The position numbers and the translations under genes were made by a program. From Chenggangzhangella methanolivorans (GTDB lineage: Bacteria; Pseudomonadota; Alphaproteobacteria; Rhizobiales; Methylopilaceae), in NCBI RefSeq assembly GCF_019797865.1, contig NZ_CP081869.1, positions 558,001-622,000 on the forward strand: a DNA stretch of 64,000 nt, given 5' to 3'. Positions 39,781 to 48,823 of this stretch are shown one piece after another. How positions within the stretch are numbered: the first letter of the stretch is position 1; the number at the start of each line of letters is the position of its first letter. A model generated the notes under the pieces. The model saw nothing but the letters and a program-made list of their open reading frames with translations, did not search any database and was not told where the DNA came from.

Positions 39781-40872
39781 GTGACGGCCGACCTTTCCTA
39801 TCAGCCAGATCGGCTGGTCTCGCCCGGGGCGGTGCTCGCGGACTTCCTCGACGAGCTCGACATCTCCGCCAGGGAGCTCGCCCGGCGATGCGGGCGTTCC
39901 GCCAAGCTGATGGTCGAGATCATCGCCGGCAAGGCGCCGGTCGAGCCCGAGACGGCGCTGCAGCTGGAACGCGTTCTCGGGATGAGCGCCGACATCTGGC
40001 TCGGTCTTGAGGCCCGGTATCGTCTTGAGCTCGCCAAGACGGAGGAGATCGAATCCATGGCGGGCGCGACCGGTTGGGCGTCACGCTTTCCGCTGGCGGA
40101 GCTTCGCAAGCGGGGCCTGATGGGGGGAACTGGCGTCGACGGCGACGCCGTCAGGCAGCTGCTGGCGTTTTTCGGTTGCGGCAGCGTCGAGTCCTGCAAG
40201 GAGAAGTTCCGCGATCTGGCTGCGGTCTCCTACCGGCATTCGCCGAGCTTCAAGAGCACCGAGGAAGCATTGCTCGTCTGGCTGAGGCTCGGCGAACGAA
40301 AAGCCGGCGGAATCGCCTGCGCCGACTTCGACAAATCCGTCTTCACGAAGAACCTGAAAGAGGCGCGGGCGCTCAGTCGTGACCCGATCGACGCGGCGCT
40401 GCCTGAGCTCGAGCGGCTTTGTGCGGCGGCGGGCGTCGCCTTCTGCATCGTCAAGCCGATCGAAGGCATCCGGCTGAGCGGAATCTCCCGCTGGCTCACG
40501 CCGCGGAAGGCCCTGATCCAGCAGTCGATGCGCCATATGGCCAACGACCATTTCTGGTTCACCTTCTTCCACGAGGCCGCCCATCTGCTGCTTCACTCCC
40601 GCAAGACGGTATTTTTGGACAGCGCCGACTATCGGTCGGCCAGCGACGCCGAAGAGGAGGAGGCCAACAAGTGGGCGACGAACTTTCTCGTCCCACAGAC
40701 GCTACTTGAGACGTTCATCGCCGGCTTTGAAGGGACGGACGAAGAGGTGTTGGACTTCGCCGAACGGCACGACGTCGCCGCCGGTATCGTCGTCGGGCAG
40801 CTGCAGAACCGCGGCGTTCTGACCTACAGGCAGATGAACCACCTGAAGGTGCGCTTCAAATGGGCGGCCTGA
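39781..40872 (+). CDS. higA: HigA-type HTH antitoxin fused to ImmA/IrrE metallopeptidase domain
   Basis: 363 residues. The HTH of the VapI/HigA type is at about 12-75 (PGAVLADFLDELDISAREL, PETALQLERVLGMSADIWL). A COG2856 (M78) peptidase-like domain follows with FTFFHEAAHLLLHSRK (H-E-x-x-H) and EEEEANKWATNFLVP. Such fused antitoxins are longer than classic HigA and may have regulated proteolysis. It should bind the repeat at 39401-39417 and neutralise the toxin. Confidence 0.88.
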   Translation: MTADLSYQPDRLVSPGAVLADFLDELDISARELARRCGRSAKLMVEIIAGKAPVEPETALQLERVLGMSADIWLGLEARYRLELAKTEEIESMAGATGWASRFPLAELRKRGLMGGTGVDGDAVRQLLAFFGCGSVESCKEKFRDLAAVSYRHSPSFKSTEEALLVWLRLGERKAGGIACADFDKSVFTKNLKEARALSRDPIDAALPELERLCAAAGVAFCIVKPIEGIRLSGISRWLTPRKALIQQSMRHMANDHFWFTFFHEAAHLLLHSRKTVFLDSADYRSASDAEEEEANKWATNFLVPQTLLETFIAGFEGTDEEVLDFAERHDVAAGIVVGQLQNRGVLTYRQMNHLKVRFKWAA

Positions 40873-40921
40873 AGCAGTCGCCGGCGAGAGTCGGGCGTCC
40901 ATGTGACCGGGCGGCTGTCCG

Positions 40922-41304
40922 ATGAGCGACAACGTCGATCTGTTCGCCGACGTCGCGTCGTCGCTGTTCGCAAGGCTCTACGCGGCGTTTCCGTTCCCGA
41001 TCGACATCGAGATAGACGAGATGGCGGATGCGGCGATGCCGGACGCGGACCCTTCGGGCGCGACCCGCGAAGCCTTCGTCGAGGCCTCGCTGCACTGGCT
41101 CGGCGCTGCAGGCCTGATCGCCTTCGAGCTGGTCAGATGGGCGCGCGCATGATCGAGCGCGTTGGGCTCACGGCCCGAGGATTTCTGGCCTTGCAGGTCT
41201 GCGAGGATGGCGGCGAACCGGTCGGGCGATTGCTGCGTGACGAGCGCTCCACGCCGGATCGACGCCGGCTGGTCGGTGCGGCGCTTGCGGCCGCCGCCAG
41301 ATGA
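40922..41304 (+). CDS. small winged-helix-like protein, split by a frameshift
   Basis: Two short frames join at ATGA (41149-41152): MSDNVDLFADVASSLFARLY ... LHWLGAAGLIAFELVRWARA, and MIERVGLTARGFLAL ... RRLVGAALAAAAR. Together they read as one domain of about 126 residues with a helix pair and a wing-like LTARG segment, as in winged-helix regulators, so a single-base indel near 41145 is likely. The alternative is two coupled small genes. No family assigned. Confidence 0.5.
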
Positions 41305-41312
41305 CGGGCGCC

Positions 41313-41900
41313 TTACGGGACTGACCAGGCCCTGTAACGCTTGCGACCAGTGGCCTCTCGCAAGCCGAGGTCCTGAGCGAGCATCAACGCGGCCCGCGGG
41401 GTCACGCCGAGGCGCGCCGAAATCAGCGACGACGTGACGATCGGGCTTGAAATCGCCAGGTCCCGCAACTGGGGCAGCTTCGAGTTCGACCGTCGGCCAT
41501 CCGTGCGCCTGTCGAGCCGGCCATATGTCGTGAAGAGGCGATCGTGCTCTTTCAGCCCGGCGTTCGCCGCTTCCGCCAGGCCCTGCAGGACCACTTCCAG
41601 CCGGATGACGGGATCGCGCTTCCAGCGTTTTTCCTGGGGAACGGCTTTGAGGCCGGCGGCGAGGCACGTCAGGTGCGCACGGGTTTTAGCGCGCGATCGC
41701 AACAGATCGGCGCACAGCAGGCGACCGAGCCAGGCTTGGGCCTGCAACGGCTCGATCTGGTCTCAGGCGTCGAAGGCGACCGCAGCGGCGAGCGTCGCCG
41801 GAAGGACGCTGACCGACGCGACGACCGAGCGCCATTCCGCGAACTTGGGTAAGCGGCGTCGATCGCGCCGGCGCGGAGCTGGTCGGGGTTGCTAGCATCG
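41313..41900 (-). pseudogene. remnant of RHE_PE00001-family (DUF1612/HTH) protein
   Basis: The C-terminal half of this rhizobial family is clear: EPLQAQAWLGRLLCADLLRS, TRAHLTCLAAGLKAVPQEKR, AGLKEHDRLF, then SARLGVTPRAALMLAQDLGL and REATGRKRYRAWSVP. Within it an in-frame TGA at about 41762-41764 sits where the family has Trp (AFDA-stop-DQIEP), and a further frameshift lies near 41850. The N-terminal half is missing, replaced by an IS21 helper fragment. I call it a genuine pseudogene because truncation, stop and IS debris coincide. Confidence 0.75.
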
Positions 41901-41934
41901 GCGTGATCGACGTCCAGTCAGCGCGGTCTCGGGC

Positions 41935-42049
41935 GGCGCTTGGGCTCGGTTCCCGAAGCGCCAACTATCGTTGCCGGTCTCGACGATGTCGAAGTGGTGG
42001 GAGAGCCGATCGAGCAGCGCGGTGGTCATCTCGGCGTCGCCGAACACGC
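41935..42049 (-). mobile_element. IS21-family IstB helper ATPase, C-terminal fragment
   Basis: Reading right to left: [20 protein letters not shown] followed by [11 protein letters not shown], the characteristic end of IstB, the AAA+ helper of IS21 transposition. Only about 30 codons remain and no istA or terminal repeat is visible, so the element is dead. It abuts the truncated RHE_PE00001 gene. Confidence 0.85.
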
Positions 42050-42205
42050 GCGGCTATTCGCTGAAGGCGAAACTGGAGCCGATGGCGTACTCGGGCACAA
42101 ACTCCGCGATCGCCGCATCGGGCGTCGGGGCAGTGATCTGGATGTCGCTGGTCGCCATCCAAATGATGGATCAGCGCGGCCCCGACTTCATCAAGCTGAA
42201 AAGAG

Positions 42206-42241
42206 AAGGCCCGCCGAGCGGATTGGACGCTGGCGGGCCTT
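42206..42241. terminator. strong hairpin, possible bidirectional terminator
   Basis: AAGGCCCGCC paired with GGCGGGCCTT, extended inward by AGCG/CGCT across one bulge, with a 7-base loop and a short T stretch. It lies in a 319-base stretch (42050-42368) in which I see no gene. Confidence 0.55.
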
Positions 42242-42368
42242 TCGGGTCTGTTGTGGCGGCTACAGACGAAGCCAATGCGCCCCTGATGAGAGCGAAGGGA
42301 TTCTTGCATCCCGCGATGAATCGCACAAGCGCCAGGGCCGTTTGATCGACCTCTTTCGGCGTGACGCG

Positions 42369-42791
42369 TCACGTAACGCGGTTTGTGACGGCAAGCGAGG
42401 GAGTAACGGGGGCGTCGCCGCTTTTGAGACCGCCGGCGAACGGCTCTTTCCGGCGCTCTGGACGGAGCCTCCTGGAGACCATTGCGGTCGCTTCCTGTGG
42501 GTCGGCGCGCTCGAGCCGCGTGAGATGGCTGACGGCCGCGGAACCGATCCTGGCGAGCGACACGGGCCTCTGCAGGGCCTCGCGCTTGTCCAGGCCCTCG
42601 CGGCGGGCTTCGGCGTATGTCTCCGCCCAGATCGTCTGCAGCGCGATGATGATGGCGCGGTCGACCTGCGTCGGGTTCGGCCGCTTCAGAACTTTCGCGC
42701 GGTCGCGGTAGGCCTGTGATCGGGCCGCGGCGCGCTGGCGATAGGCCTTGAGGCTGTCGCGGGCGGGTTCGGCGTTTTTCGGGCGGGACAT
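42369..42791 (-). CDS. hypothetical protein
   Basis: About 140 residues, basic and helical: SLKAYRQRAAARSQAYRDRA, RAIIIALQTIWAETYAEARR and LARIGSAAVSHLTRLERADP. A GGAG precedes the ATG at 42791 by about 9 bases. No family assigned; the composition suggests a DNA- or RNA-associated accessory protein of an integrated element. Confidence 0.5.
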   Translation of the reverse strand: MSRPKNAEPARDSLKAYRQRAAARSQAYRDRAKVLKRPNPTQVDRAIIIALQTIWAETYAEARREGLDKREALQRPVSLARIGSAAVSHLTRLERADPQEATAMVSRRLRPERRKEPFAGGLKSGDAPVTPSLAVTNRVT

Positions 42792-43357
42792 GATCCGTGG
42801 TCTCCGGCGGTTGCCAGGAGTCTGTAGGCGCGGAACGAAAGACACAACGGACGTCGTGACGTGACGGCGTATGCGGTCGTGGTCTCATGGCAGCGTCAGC
42901 GTCCCGCATGGTCAGCCATCCATGCTGCTTGTCAGCCGCTCTCTCATCCAGGCGAAGCCGACCTCTCCAGAGCCAGCGACCCTCGCAGGGATCGTCCCGA
43001 CCCCCCTCCAGCCCAAACCCTCTTCCCGACATTCTTCTCTTTCTGTCCTAAGCCGAAAGGCTTCCAGTCAGCCTACGGCTCAAGGCGCCATCCGCAACGA
43101 ACGGCTGACAGCCCGCCACCCAGGCCCGAGCGAAGCTGGCGCCAGCCAGCGAAGCGACAGGCCTCCAGACCTCCGCGCAGCTGTCTGACAGCCCCCATGG
43201 GGAGGGCCCGCCAGGGCCCGGAAATCCGCTCTAAAGAATACGACATCTATTAGGCGCGATTCGGTTCCCATGAATCCACACAAGCCATTCAACAGACGTT
43301 GTGTTATTCGTCGCCATGACCATATAATCGGCATCATCTTGCATGCTGAGAGACGCC
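42792..43357. other. intergenic, no gene recognised
   Basis: About 560 bases between divergent genes. Only poor reading frames (Arg/Ser/Pro-rich) occur. A drop in GC just before 43343 is a likely promoter for the next gene. Confidence 0.4.
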
Positions 43358-44191
43358 ATGTTCGCACCCGAAAAGTCCCCGTCGCCGCTGGGCCATCTGA
43401 AGCCGTCGCAGCCCTTCGACGGCTCCGTGATTTCGTTCCCCGAGTTTGCCGCGCGGGAGATCGCTCTGCTCGGCCTGAGCGGTCCGGCCGCCCACCGCGC
43501 ATGGTCCCTGATCGCGGTGATGAGGCGCGCCGTCCCCAAGAACTGGAGCGCTTTCACGGCCGATCTGATGGACGCCTCGGGGCGCGAGGTCCGCAGTCTC
43601 CAGGCGGCCATGCAGGAGGTGGTCGAAGGCAGCGAGGTCTATGCGCCGTCCAATCCGGAGCTCCACGGGAAGCGGCTGTTCATCTCGATCACGGTCACCC
43701 CGGGCTATGGCGGGCCGGTCGGAAAGAGGCGGCCGGGGATCATCGAGGTGGTGCTCGATCCGGCGTTTGGCCGACTTCTGGACGGCCCCCGGGTGGAGGT
43801 TCCGCGCATCTGGTGGCAGCAGCTCGGCCAGAAGACGTCGGTGCTGCTGGCGATGAAAGCCGTTGGTTTCGTTGGGCTGAGCCGGCCTGGGATGACGGAC
43901 CCCATGAACGAGATCGAGATCACCGGGGAGATGGCGGAGATCACCGCGCCGGGGTCGTTCGCGGTGTTCGCAGCCAAGCACCTGAGCCGGGCGCTGGACG
44001 AGCTCAACGCCCCCTCGCTGTGGCGGAACTGGCGCTTCGAAAGGGTGTCGATCAAGCGCGGCGTCAAGCTCGTCGGGCTGGCGGTGGAGATCTCGACAGC
44101 CAAGAGCCGCAGGGAAAAGACGCATTCGGCGGTGATGGGAGACAGGAAGGCCCGGCTGCGCCGCGAGCGGGCGACCAGGGCCGGCGTTTGA
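43358..44191 (+). CDS. hypothetical protein, possible plasmid replication-initiator-like
   Basis: About 277 residues: FDGSVISFPEFAAREIALLG, GLSGPAAHRAWSLIAVM, KRRPGIIEVVLDPAFGRLL, WWQQLGQKTSVLLAMKAVGF and WRFERVSIKRGVKLVGLAVE. The alternation of helix-strand-wing-like segments recalls two winged-helix domains as in Rep_3 initiators, but I see no diagnostic motif and this is a guess. The ATG at 43358 follows GAGAG; 43343 is an alternative. Confidence 0.6.
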   Translation: MFAPEKSPSPLGHLKPSQPFDGSVISFPEFAAREIALLGLSGPAAHRAWSLIAVMRRAVPKNWSAFTADLMDASGREVRSLQAAMQEVVEGSEVYAPSNPELHGKRLFISITVTPGYGGPVGKRRPGIIEVVLDPAFGRLLDGPRVEVPRIWWQQLGQKTSVLLAMKAVGFVGLSRPGMTDPMNEIEITGEMAEITAPGSFAVFAAKHLSRALDELNAPSLWRNWRFERVSIKRGVKLVGLAVEISTAKSRREKTHSAVMGDRKARLRRERATRAGV

Positions 44192-44408
44192 CGGACACAA
44201 CAAAAAGGTGTATTTCCTGTCGGAAATACGGCACCCCACCGCTCTTGGGGTTTTCGGGGGCCGCGCCAATCACTGGTTGCGGCCCTTGGCGCGTCTGGAG
44301 CGGAATCGACAGATCGGACGCATTTTAGCGATCGCCGAAAGCCGACGCTCACAGGTCGAGATGTAGGTTGGGGAGTCGGCCCGGATTCCCGGGCATGGAG
44401 GGCGTGAG

Positions 44409-44645
44409 ATGCTCAGCTACGAAGAGACCGGTTTTCTGCTCGGCGCCGGCGATCGGATGCGCCGCGAGCGCGCCTTGGCTCAGCAGGTCGTCGATCAGGC
44501 CTGCGCGCAGCGTGACGAGGCGCTCAGGATCAGCGCCCACAACTATCAGGCCTGGGAGGCGGCCCAGTCGACCGTCGAAAGCCAAGCAGAGTACATTCGG
44601 CGGCTCGAAGCCATCATCCGCAACCAGGCCGCCGGCCGCGCTTGA
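44409..44645 (+). CDS. small coiled-coil hypothetical protein
   Basis: 78 residues, almost wholly helical with heptad-like spacing (RRERALAQQVVDQACAQRDE, VESQAEYIRRLEAIIRNQ). GGAGG precedes the ATG by 8-9 bases, which supports it as a real gene. Function unknown. Confidence 0.6.
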   Translation: MLSYEETGFLLGAGDRMRRERALAQQVVDQACAQRDEALRISAHNYQAWEAAQSTVESQAEYIRRLEAIIRNQAAGRA

Positions 44646-44933
44646 TCACCTGCGTAGGATCGCCGCCACGATCTCTGCGTCTGACTTCGCGCTGACCTCT
44701 GCTGCCCGGCGCTTCGTCATCGGCCGCACTGGCTTCTCCGCCGGCCGCCCTATCGCCTCAAGCCTCGCGAGGTCGGCCGCGATGATCTCGCTGATCGTCG
44801 GTGCGGCACTATGAGTCGGCCGGGCCGCCGGACGGGTGACCGAGACGGCCGCCTGAGCCGGCGATCGGCGCTCCCAACCGGTCACCGACTCCGGACGAGG
44901 ATAGGCCTGAGAGCTCGCTGGGTTCGATTTCAT
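44646..44933 (-). CDS. small hypothetical protein
   Basis: About 95 residues, starting MKSNPASSQAYPRPES, with a polar disordered half and a helical end (SEIIAADLARLEAIGR, EVSAKSDAEIVAAILRR). It ends at the base after the converging gene at 44409-44645. No family assigned. Confidence 0.4.
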   Translation of the reverse strand: MKSNPASSQAYPRPESVTGWERRSPAQAAVSVTRPAARPTHSAAPTISEIIAADLARLEAIGRPAEKPVRPMTKRRAAEVSAKSDAEIVAAILRR

Positions 44934-45204
44934 GGCCCGTTTTGGCCAAACCCAATTCCACCAACTGACACGCATTGGACCCTCCAGAGCGCCTCCAGGC
45001 GCCTTCTATGCCCATCCGAATCCATCTCCCAGCAATGCACAATCCACGAATAGGCGTCGAATAGCCAAGAATTGGCCGTCATCGGCCTGCCGGCCGGCGC
45101 TCATTGGGTGGCATGCGGACCCGAAATCCATGTCGAGCGGCGCTCAGACGCCGACTCAATCCTTCATGGGCACTTGCCGGATCGCGGATTTGTGGAATCC
45201 TGAA

Positions 45205-45223
45205 TGGATCAACAGTTGATCCA
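45205..45223. promoter_or_regulatory. 19-base palindrome, probable operator
   Basis: TGGATCAA-CAG-TTGATCCA, perfect in both arms, 13 bases before the ATG at 45236. It probably binds one of the HTH proteins encoded just downstream. The 270 bases to its left hold no gene I can support. Confidence 0.6.
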
Positions 45224-45235
45224 CTTGGATTCGAG

Positions 45236-46084
45236 ATGCTGCGTCGCCCTCCTGCTTTCATTCCGCCCGCTGAGACCACTTCTCCGGCCCCCGCGCCCGT
45301 CCAGGCTGAGAAGCCGGAAGCCGCTCCTGCAGCGTCCGCGCCCGCGCGGGAGGCGATCGACTACGAGGCATTCGCCGCGGCGCTGGTGGCAGCCCTCGAG
45401 GCGGTACCGGGCGTGCTGGCCCAGATCGACCTCGGCGTCGGCCACAGCGAGACGTACTCTTTACTTAAGGCGCGGCTGCGCGCGACGGCCGCCCCGGCGC
45501 CTGCTCCCGAGCCGGAACCTGTGAAGGCCTCCGAGCCCGAGCCCGCACCTGAGGCTCTGAAGCCGCCCGTCATCGCCGTCCGCCGCCCCGGCGTTATGCG
45601 CCCGCCGGCCACCCAGCCGCGGGCGGTGACGACCGACGCGATCGTGCAGGCGGCCGCCGCGACCGCAGCGCCCCAGCGCCCGAGGCAAACCCAGGACGAG
45701 CTCGAGAAGCTCCTCGCCGCCGTCGGCTCCGTCGAGGCGGAGACCGAGACCAGTGAAGACGCGGACGTCATCCCCGACGCCTATGCGGAGCCGGTAATCT
45801 CCGACGAGGAGGCGCTGATGGAACCGGGCGAGGTCGCTCTGGCTGACGAGGGCGCTTGCGAGGATCCGTGGGTCAACCCGCTCAGGATCGGACTGCCGAA
45901 GCCGCCGCGCCCGCTGACCGAGCCGAGGGGCGTGATCGTGCCGCTGGCGCCGTCGACGCCTGCGCCGGCCGAGGACGACGGCGAGCCGGAGTGGATGAGG
46001 CCGGGTTTCGAGTCGAACCCGAATGACAAGGGCCTGATCGCGCGCTTGAGCGCGGAGCGATCCGACAAGCGGAGGCTGACGTAG
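45236..46084 (+). CDS. Pro/Ala-rich acidic protein, mostly disordered
   Basis: About 282 residues. A short structured helix (REAIDYEAFAAALVAALEAV, VPGVLAQIDLGVGHSET) lies near 40-80, surrounded by long Pro/Ala/Glu-rich linkers (PAPEPEPVKASEPEPAPE). The C-terminus is more ordered. No family assigned. It overlaps the next HTH gene by one base (TAG/GTG), so the two are translated together, and it starts right after the palindrome. Confidence 0.6.
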   Translation: MLRRPPAFIPPAETTSPAPAPVQAEKPEAAPAASAPAREAIDYEAFAAALVAALEAVPGVLAQIDLGVGHSETYSLLKARLRATAAPAPAPEPEPVKASEPEPAPEALKPPVIAVRRPGVMRPPATQPRAVTTDAIVQAAAATAAPQRPRQTQDELEKLLAAVGSVEAETETSEDADVIPDAYAEPVISDEEALMEPGEVALADEGACEDPWVNPLRIGLPKPPRPLTEPRGVIVPLAPSTPAPAEDDGEPEWMRPGFESNPNDKGLIARLSAERSDKRRLT

Positions 46085-46356
46085 TGAACGCCTGGCATCG
46101 CGTCGACCGCACCCGGATGGCGCAGCTTTTCCGCGCGGGATCCACCAAGTCCAAGATCGCGAAGATCTTCGGCGTCACCGAGAACGCGATCCAGCGCTAT
46201 CTGGTCAAGGACGGCCTCCTCGAGCGGAGCATCCGACGCGATGGGAAGGCGGAGCCAGGCCGCGATAGCGCTCCAGCACTGCGTCTCGCCCGCGGCCGTG
46301 TGCTCGGCGCTGCAGCGGGCCCAAAGGGCCTCAAATCCAGCGTGACCTATCAGTAG
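46084..46356 (+). CDS. small HTH DNA-binding protein
   Basis: 90 residues starting with GTG. A single HTH (RMAQLFRAGSTKSKIAKIFG, then VTENAIQRYLVK) of the resolvase/GcrA-like type with a basic, flexible tail. Likely a regulator of this gene group and a candidate for binding the palindrome at 45205-45223. Confidence 0.65.
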   Translation: MNAWHRVDRTRMAQLFRAGSTKSKIAKIFGVTENAIQRYLVKDGLLERSIRRDGKAEPGRDSAPALRLARGRVLGAAAGPKGLKSSVTYQ

Positions 46357-46418
46357 GTCATCCGTAGATTAATCTGACCTATGGGCCGTGAAACACCTTG
46401 TGAAACATACACTTAGTA

Positions 46419-46928
46419 ATGTTGACAAAACGTCTGAGTAACGACGATTTTCGCGCCGCCTGGGTGCGGCCCTGGCCTCTGCTGGAGATTTCGATCGCCG
46501 ACGATCGGTCGATCCCCAAGGTCAAAGAGCGTGCCGCAGCGCTCGGCCTGCCGTCCCGGGATCGCCGCCAGCGCCGCACGATCATGGCGGCCGCGATGCC
46601 GGCGTCGCACCTCTCGGACGACGAGATCCGGCAGATGTGGGAGACCGACGTCCCGGTGAGGGAGATCGTCCAGGCCGACCGGACGACCTCTACCATCGTC
46701 CGTATGCGCGTCGAGGCGATGGGCCTGCCGGCGCGGCCGCACATGTTCCGACGTCCTGGCGGACGCGGCGGGAAGCCAGGATCGGCGGCCAATGAGCGTC
46801 AGCTGGAGCTGGACGAGATTGTCGAGCGGCTCACTCGCGCTCGAACGCCAAGGGGCGAGATCGCGCTTAGGGCCGGCGTCGGCGAGCGGACGGTCTACAA
46901 CCGGCAGCGAAGGCTGGGCCTGCGTTAG
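46419..46928 (+). CDS. protein with three tandem HTH-like repeats
   Basis: 169 residues. Three repeats of about 45-50 residues: DDFRAAWVRPWPLLEISIAD to ALGLPSR; DDEIRQMWETDVPVREIVQ to AMGLPAR; DEIVERLTRARTPRGEIALR to RLGLR. Each has the form helix-PxxEI-helix-LGLP, as in GcrA/SinR-like HTH. It may bind an extended DNA site. No family name assigned. Confidence 0.6.
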   Translation: MLTKRLSNDDFRAAWVRPWPLLEISIADDRSIPKVKERAAALGLPSRDRRQRRTIMAAAMPASHLSDDEIRQMWETDVPVREIVQADRTTSTIVRMRVEAMGLPARPHMFRRPGGRGGKPGSAANERQLELDEIVERLTRARTPRGEIALRAGVGERTVYNRQRRLGLR

Positions 46929-47107
46929 CGCGGCCGGCGCCTGCCCTGATCCAGCCCCGCCAGCACAGCGATGTTCTCGGACGTGTAGCCGCCGTCGGCT
47001 GGCTCCGGATCCGGCTCCTTCAGCAGCCCGCGCTCTCGCATTTCAGCCTCAAGCCGTTGAGAGTTTCGGGTTGAGAGCTCTGTGGGGGAAATCGTTTTCG
47101 GGTCCAT
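46925..47107 (-). CDS. small hypothetical protein
   Basis: 60 residues from the ATG at 47107, which has GGAGG 6 bases upstream: MDPKTISPTELSTRNSQRLE, then EMRERGLLKEPDPEP and YTSENIAVLAGLDQG. Its stop overlaps the stop of the converging HTH-repeat gene. Probable small regulator of the element; family unknown. Confidence 0.5.
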   Translation of the reverse strand: MDPKTISPTELSTRNSQRLEAEMRERGLLKEPDPEPADGGYTSENIAVLAGLDQGRRRPR

Positions 47108-47390
47108 TCTCGGCCTCCGAACCATGCTCGACCACCACCATAGGCTACAAAAACGGCCTCTGGGGACAGGATTGTATCGCAAAAGCTGCAGGAGCGACCT
47201 CGGAACTGGGTTAACGGGCAAGGATTGCTCGTCTGGGCCCCCGAACTCCCCCACAATTTTGACGAACTTCCCCATCGATTTCCACATGGGCATGGGGAAG
47301 TTCGAGGGAAAGTCCGTCAAATCTATGGGGCAAATCCGATAGTGAAATCATGGGCTTGCAATGGATTTCGGATGCGCCATGCTGATTCGC

Positions 47391-47768
47391 ATGAGCGTCC
47401 AAGTTCCGATTCCTCAGGCCCTCGTTGAGGCCTTCTCCTATCGGCCCCTGCGGCCGCTCGACGACACCGCCAGACTGCTTGGCATGTCGGGGAAGACCCT
47501 GCGCCGGCATCTTGCGGCCGGGAACATTACAAGCGTCAATGTCGGGGTCGGAGCCGTTAAGCGCCGGCATGCTTTCCGCCTGTCCGACGTCACCTGCTTT
47601 CTCCAGAACCAGCACCAGAGCGCGCCGTGTCCGTCTACAAGAAGACCCCCAGCGCGGACCACTACAGCTACGACTTCGTCTGGAAAGGTCGTCGGTTTTC
47701 TGGCTCGACGGAATGCTCTGATCGCCGAGCGGCAGAGGCCTTCGAGCGCCGCGAAAAGCAGCGCGTAA
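47391..47768 (+). CDS. excisionase-like HTH protein
   Basis: About 125 residues, of which the first 80 form a MerR/excisionase-type winged helix: RPLRPLDDTARLLGMSGKTL, RRHLAAGNITSVNVG, KRRHAFRLSDVTCFL. The remaining 45 residues are read out of frame over the integrase and are probably spurious, so the real end may be near 47640 with an indel. Position directly before the integrase fits a directionality factor for excision. Confidence 0.6.
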   Translation: MSVQVPIPQALVEAFSYRPLRPLDDTARLLGMSGKTLRRHLAAGNITSVNVGVGAVKRRHAFRLSDVTCFLQNQHQSAPCPSTRRPPARTTTATTSSGKVVGFLARRNALIAERQRPSSAAKSSA

Positions 47769-48823
47769 AGTCCGAGGCTGCGTCCGCCGATCCGACGCCG
47801 ACCATGTCGATCGACGCGGCCGTCGATCGCTACTGGATCGAGGTCGGCCAACACGCCAGCGAGCCGGACCTGGAGGCGAACCTCGCTCGCTTAGTCGAGT
47901 GGATCGGCGCGGCGACCCAGCTCTCCCAGATCACCAACGAGATGGTCGCCGGCCTGGTCGCCCGGCGCCGGGGTGAGTTCCGCCACGGCCGCCCCACGCT
48001 CGGCCTGGTGTCTGCCTCCACCGTCAACCGCTCGCTGACGATGCCGCTCCGGCGGGTGCTCAAGCGGGCGTCGCTCGACTGGGAGATCCCGCTCAAGGAG
48101 TTGCGCTGGAGCTCTCACATCCTGAAGGAGCCGAAGGAGCGCGTCCGCGAGTTGACCTTCGACGAGGAGGCTCGCCTCGAGGCCGTCGAGCTTCCCGAGT
48201 TCACGGACCTGCGTCGGTTCGCCCAGAAGACCGGCCTGCGGTCGTCCGAGTGCCTGCTCGCCTGGGACCAGGTCGACTTCGGAACCCAGAAGATCCACGT
48301 GACTCAAAAGGGCGACGACCCGCACTCGATCCCGATGCATCCCGAGGTCGAGAAGCTGCTCCGTCGGCTCTGGATCACGCGCGATCCTGAGCAGGACGCC
48401 GTATTCCTCTATACCGCCCAGAAGACGCGCCGCGAGCCGCGCACTGGACGCGAGATTGAGGCCGGAATGCGCTATCCGATCACGGCGGCCGGGTGGTTGA
48501 CCTACCACCGCCGGGTCTGCTCCAAGGCCAAGGTCGCGGACTTCCGGCGGCACGACGAGCGCCACACCAGCGCGACCCGGCTCCTGCGGTCTACGGGCAA
48601 TCTGAAGGCGGTCCAGAAGGTCCTGGGCCATAAGTCGATCACGACCACGATGAAGTACGCGCACATCAATGACGACGACGTCCGCGCCGCCCTGGCCCGT
48701 CAGGCCGAGGACGAAGGGGCCCGTCGCGCCGACCATGAGCGCCGCAAGAATTCCCACCAGAGTCCCACCGAGGGTGCTCCGGCGGTCAAAAAACTCAAAC
48801 GGCCCCGTAGCTTAGTTGGATAG
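47627..48823 (+). CDS. tyrosine recombinase/integrase
   Basis: 398 residues starting with GTG. N-terminal arm-binding and core-binding domains, then the catalytic domain with R205 (TGLRSSE), H309-x-x-R312 (HDERHT), LGHKSI and the nucleophile Y344 (TMKYAH). It ends inside the tRNA-Arg gene: the last seven codons and the stop lie in the tRNA's 5' half (48802-48823). So it probably integrates the island at this tRNA. Confidence 0.93.
   Translation: MSVYKKTPSADHYSYDFVWKGRRFSGSTECSDRRAAEAFERREKQRVKSEAASADPTPTMSIDAAVDRYWIEVGQHASEPDLEANLARLVEWIGAATQLSQITNEMVAGLVARRRGEFRHGRPTLGLVSASTVNRSLTMPLRRVLKRASLDWEIPLKELRWSSHILKEPKERVRELTFDEEARLEAVELPEFTDLRRFAQKTGLRSSECLLAWDQVDFGTQKIHVTQKGDDPHSIPMHPEVEKLLRRLWITRDPEQDAVFLYTAQKTRREPRTGREIEAGMRYPITAAGWLTYHRRVCSKAKVADFRRHDERHTSATRLLRSTGNLKAVQKVLGHKSITTTMKYAHINDDDVRAALARQAEDEGARRADHERRKNSHQSPTEGAPAVKKLKRPRSLVG

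Noticed and set aside
42046..42200. Short frame with a possible membrane helix (AIAASGVGAVIWMSLVAIQM)
   Set aside because: The frame has no ribosome-binding site and runs through the hairpin at 42206-42241; it lies in IS-scarred DNA.
43358..44191. Origin of replication or plasmid backbone around the Rep-like gene
   Set aside because: No iterons, no partition genes and only weak similarity to initiators, so I left it as hypothetical.
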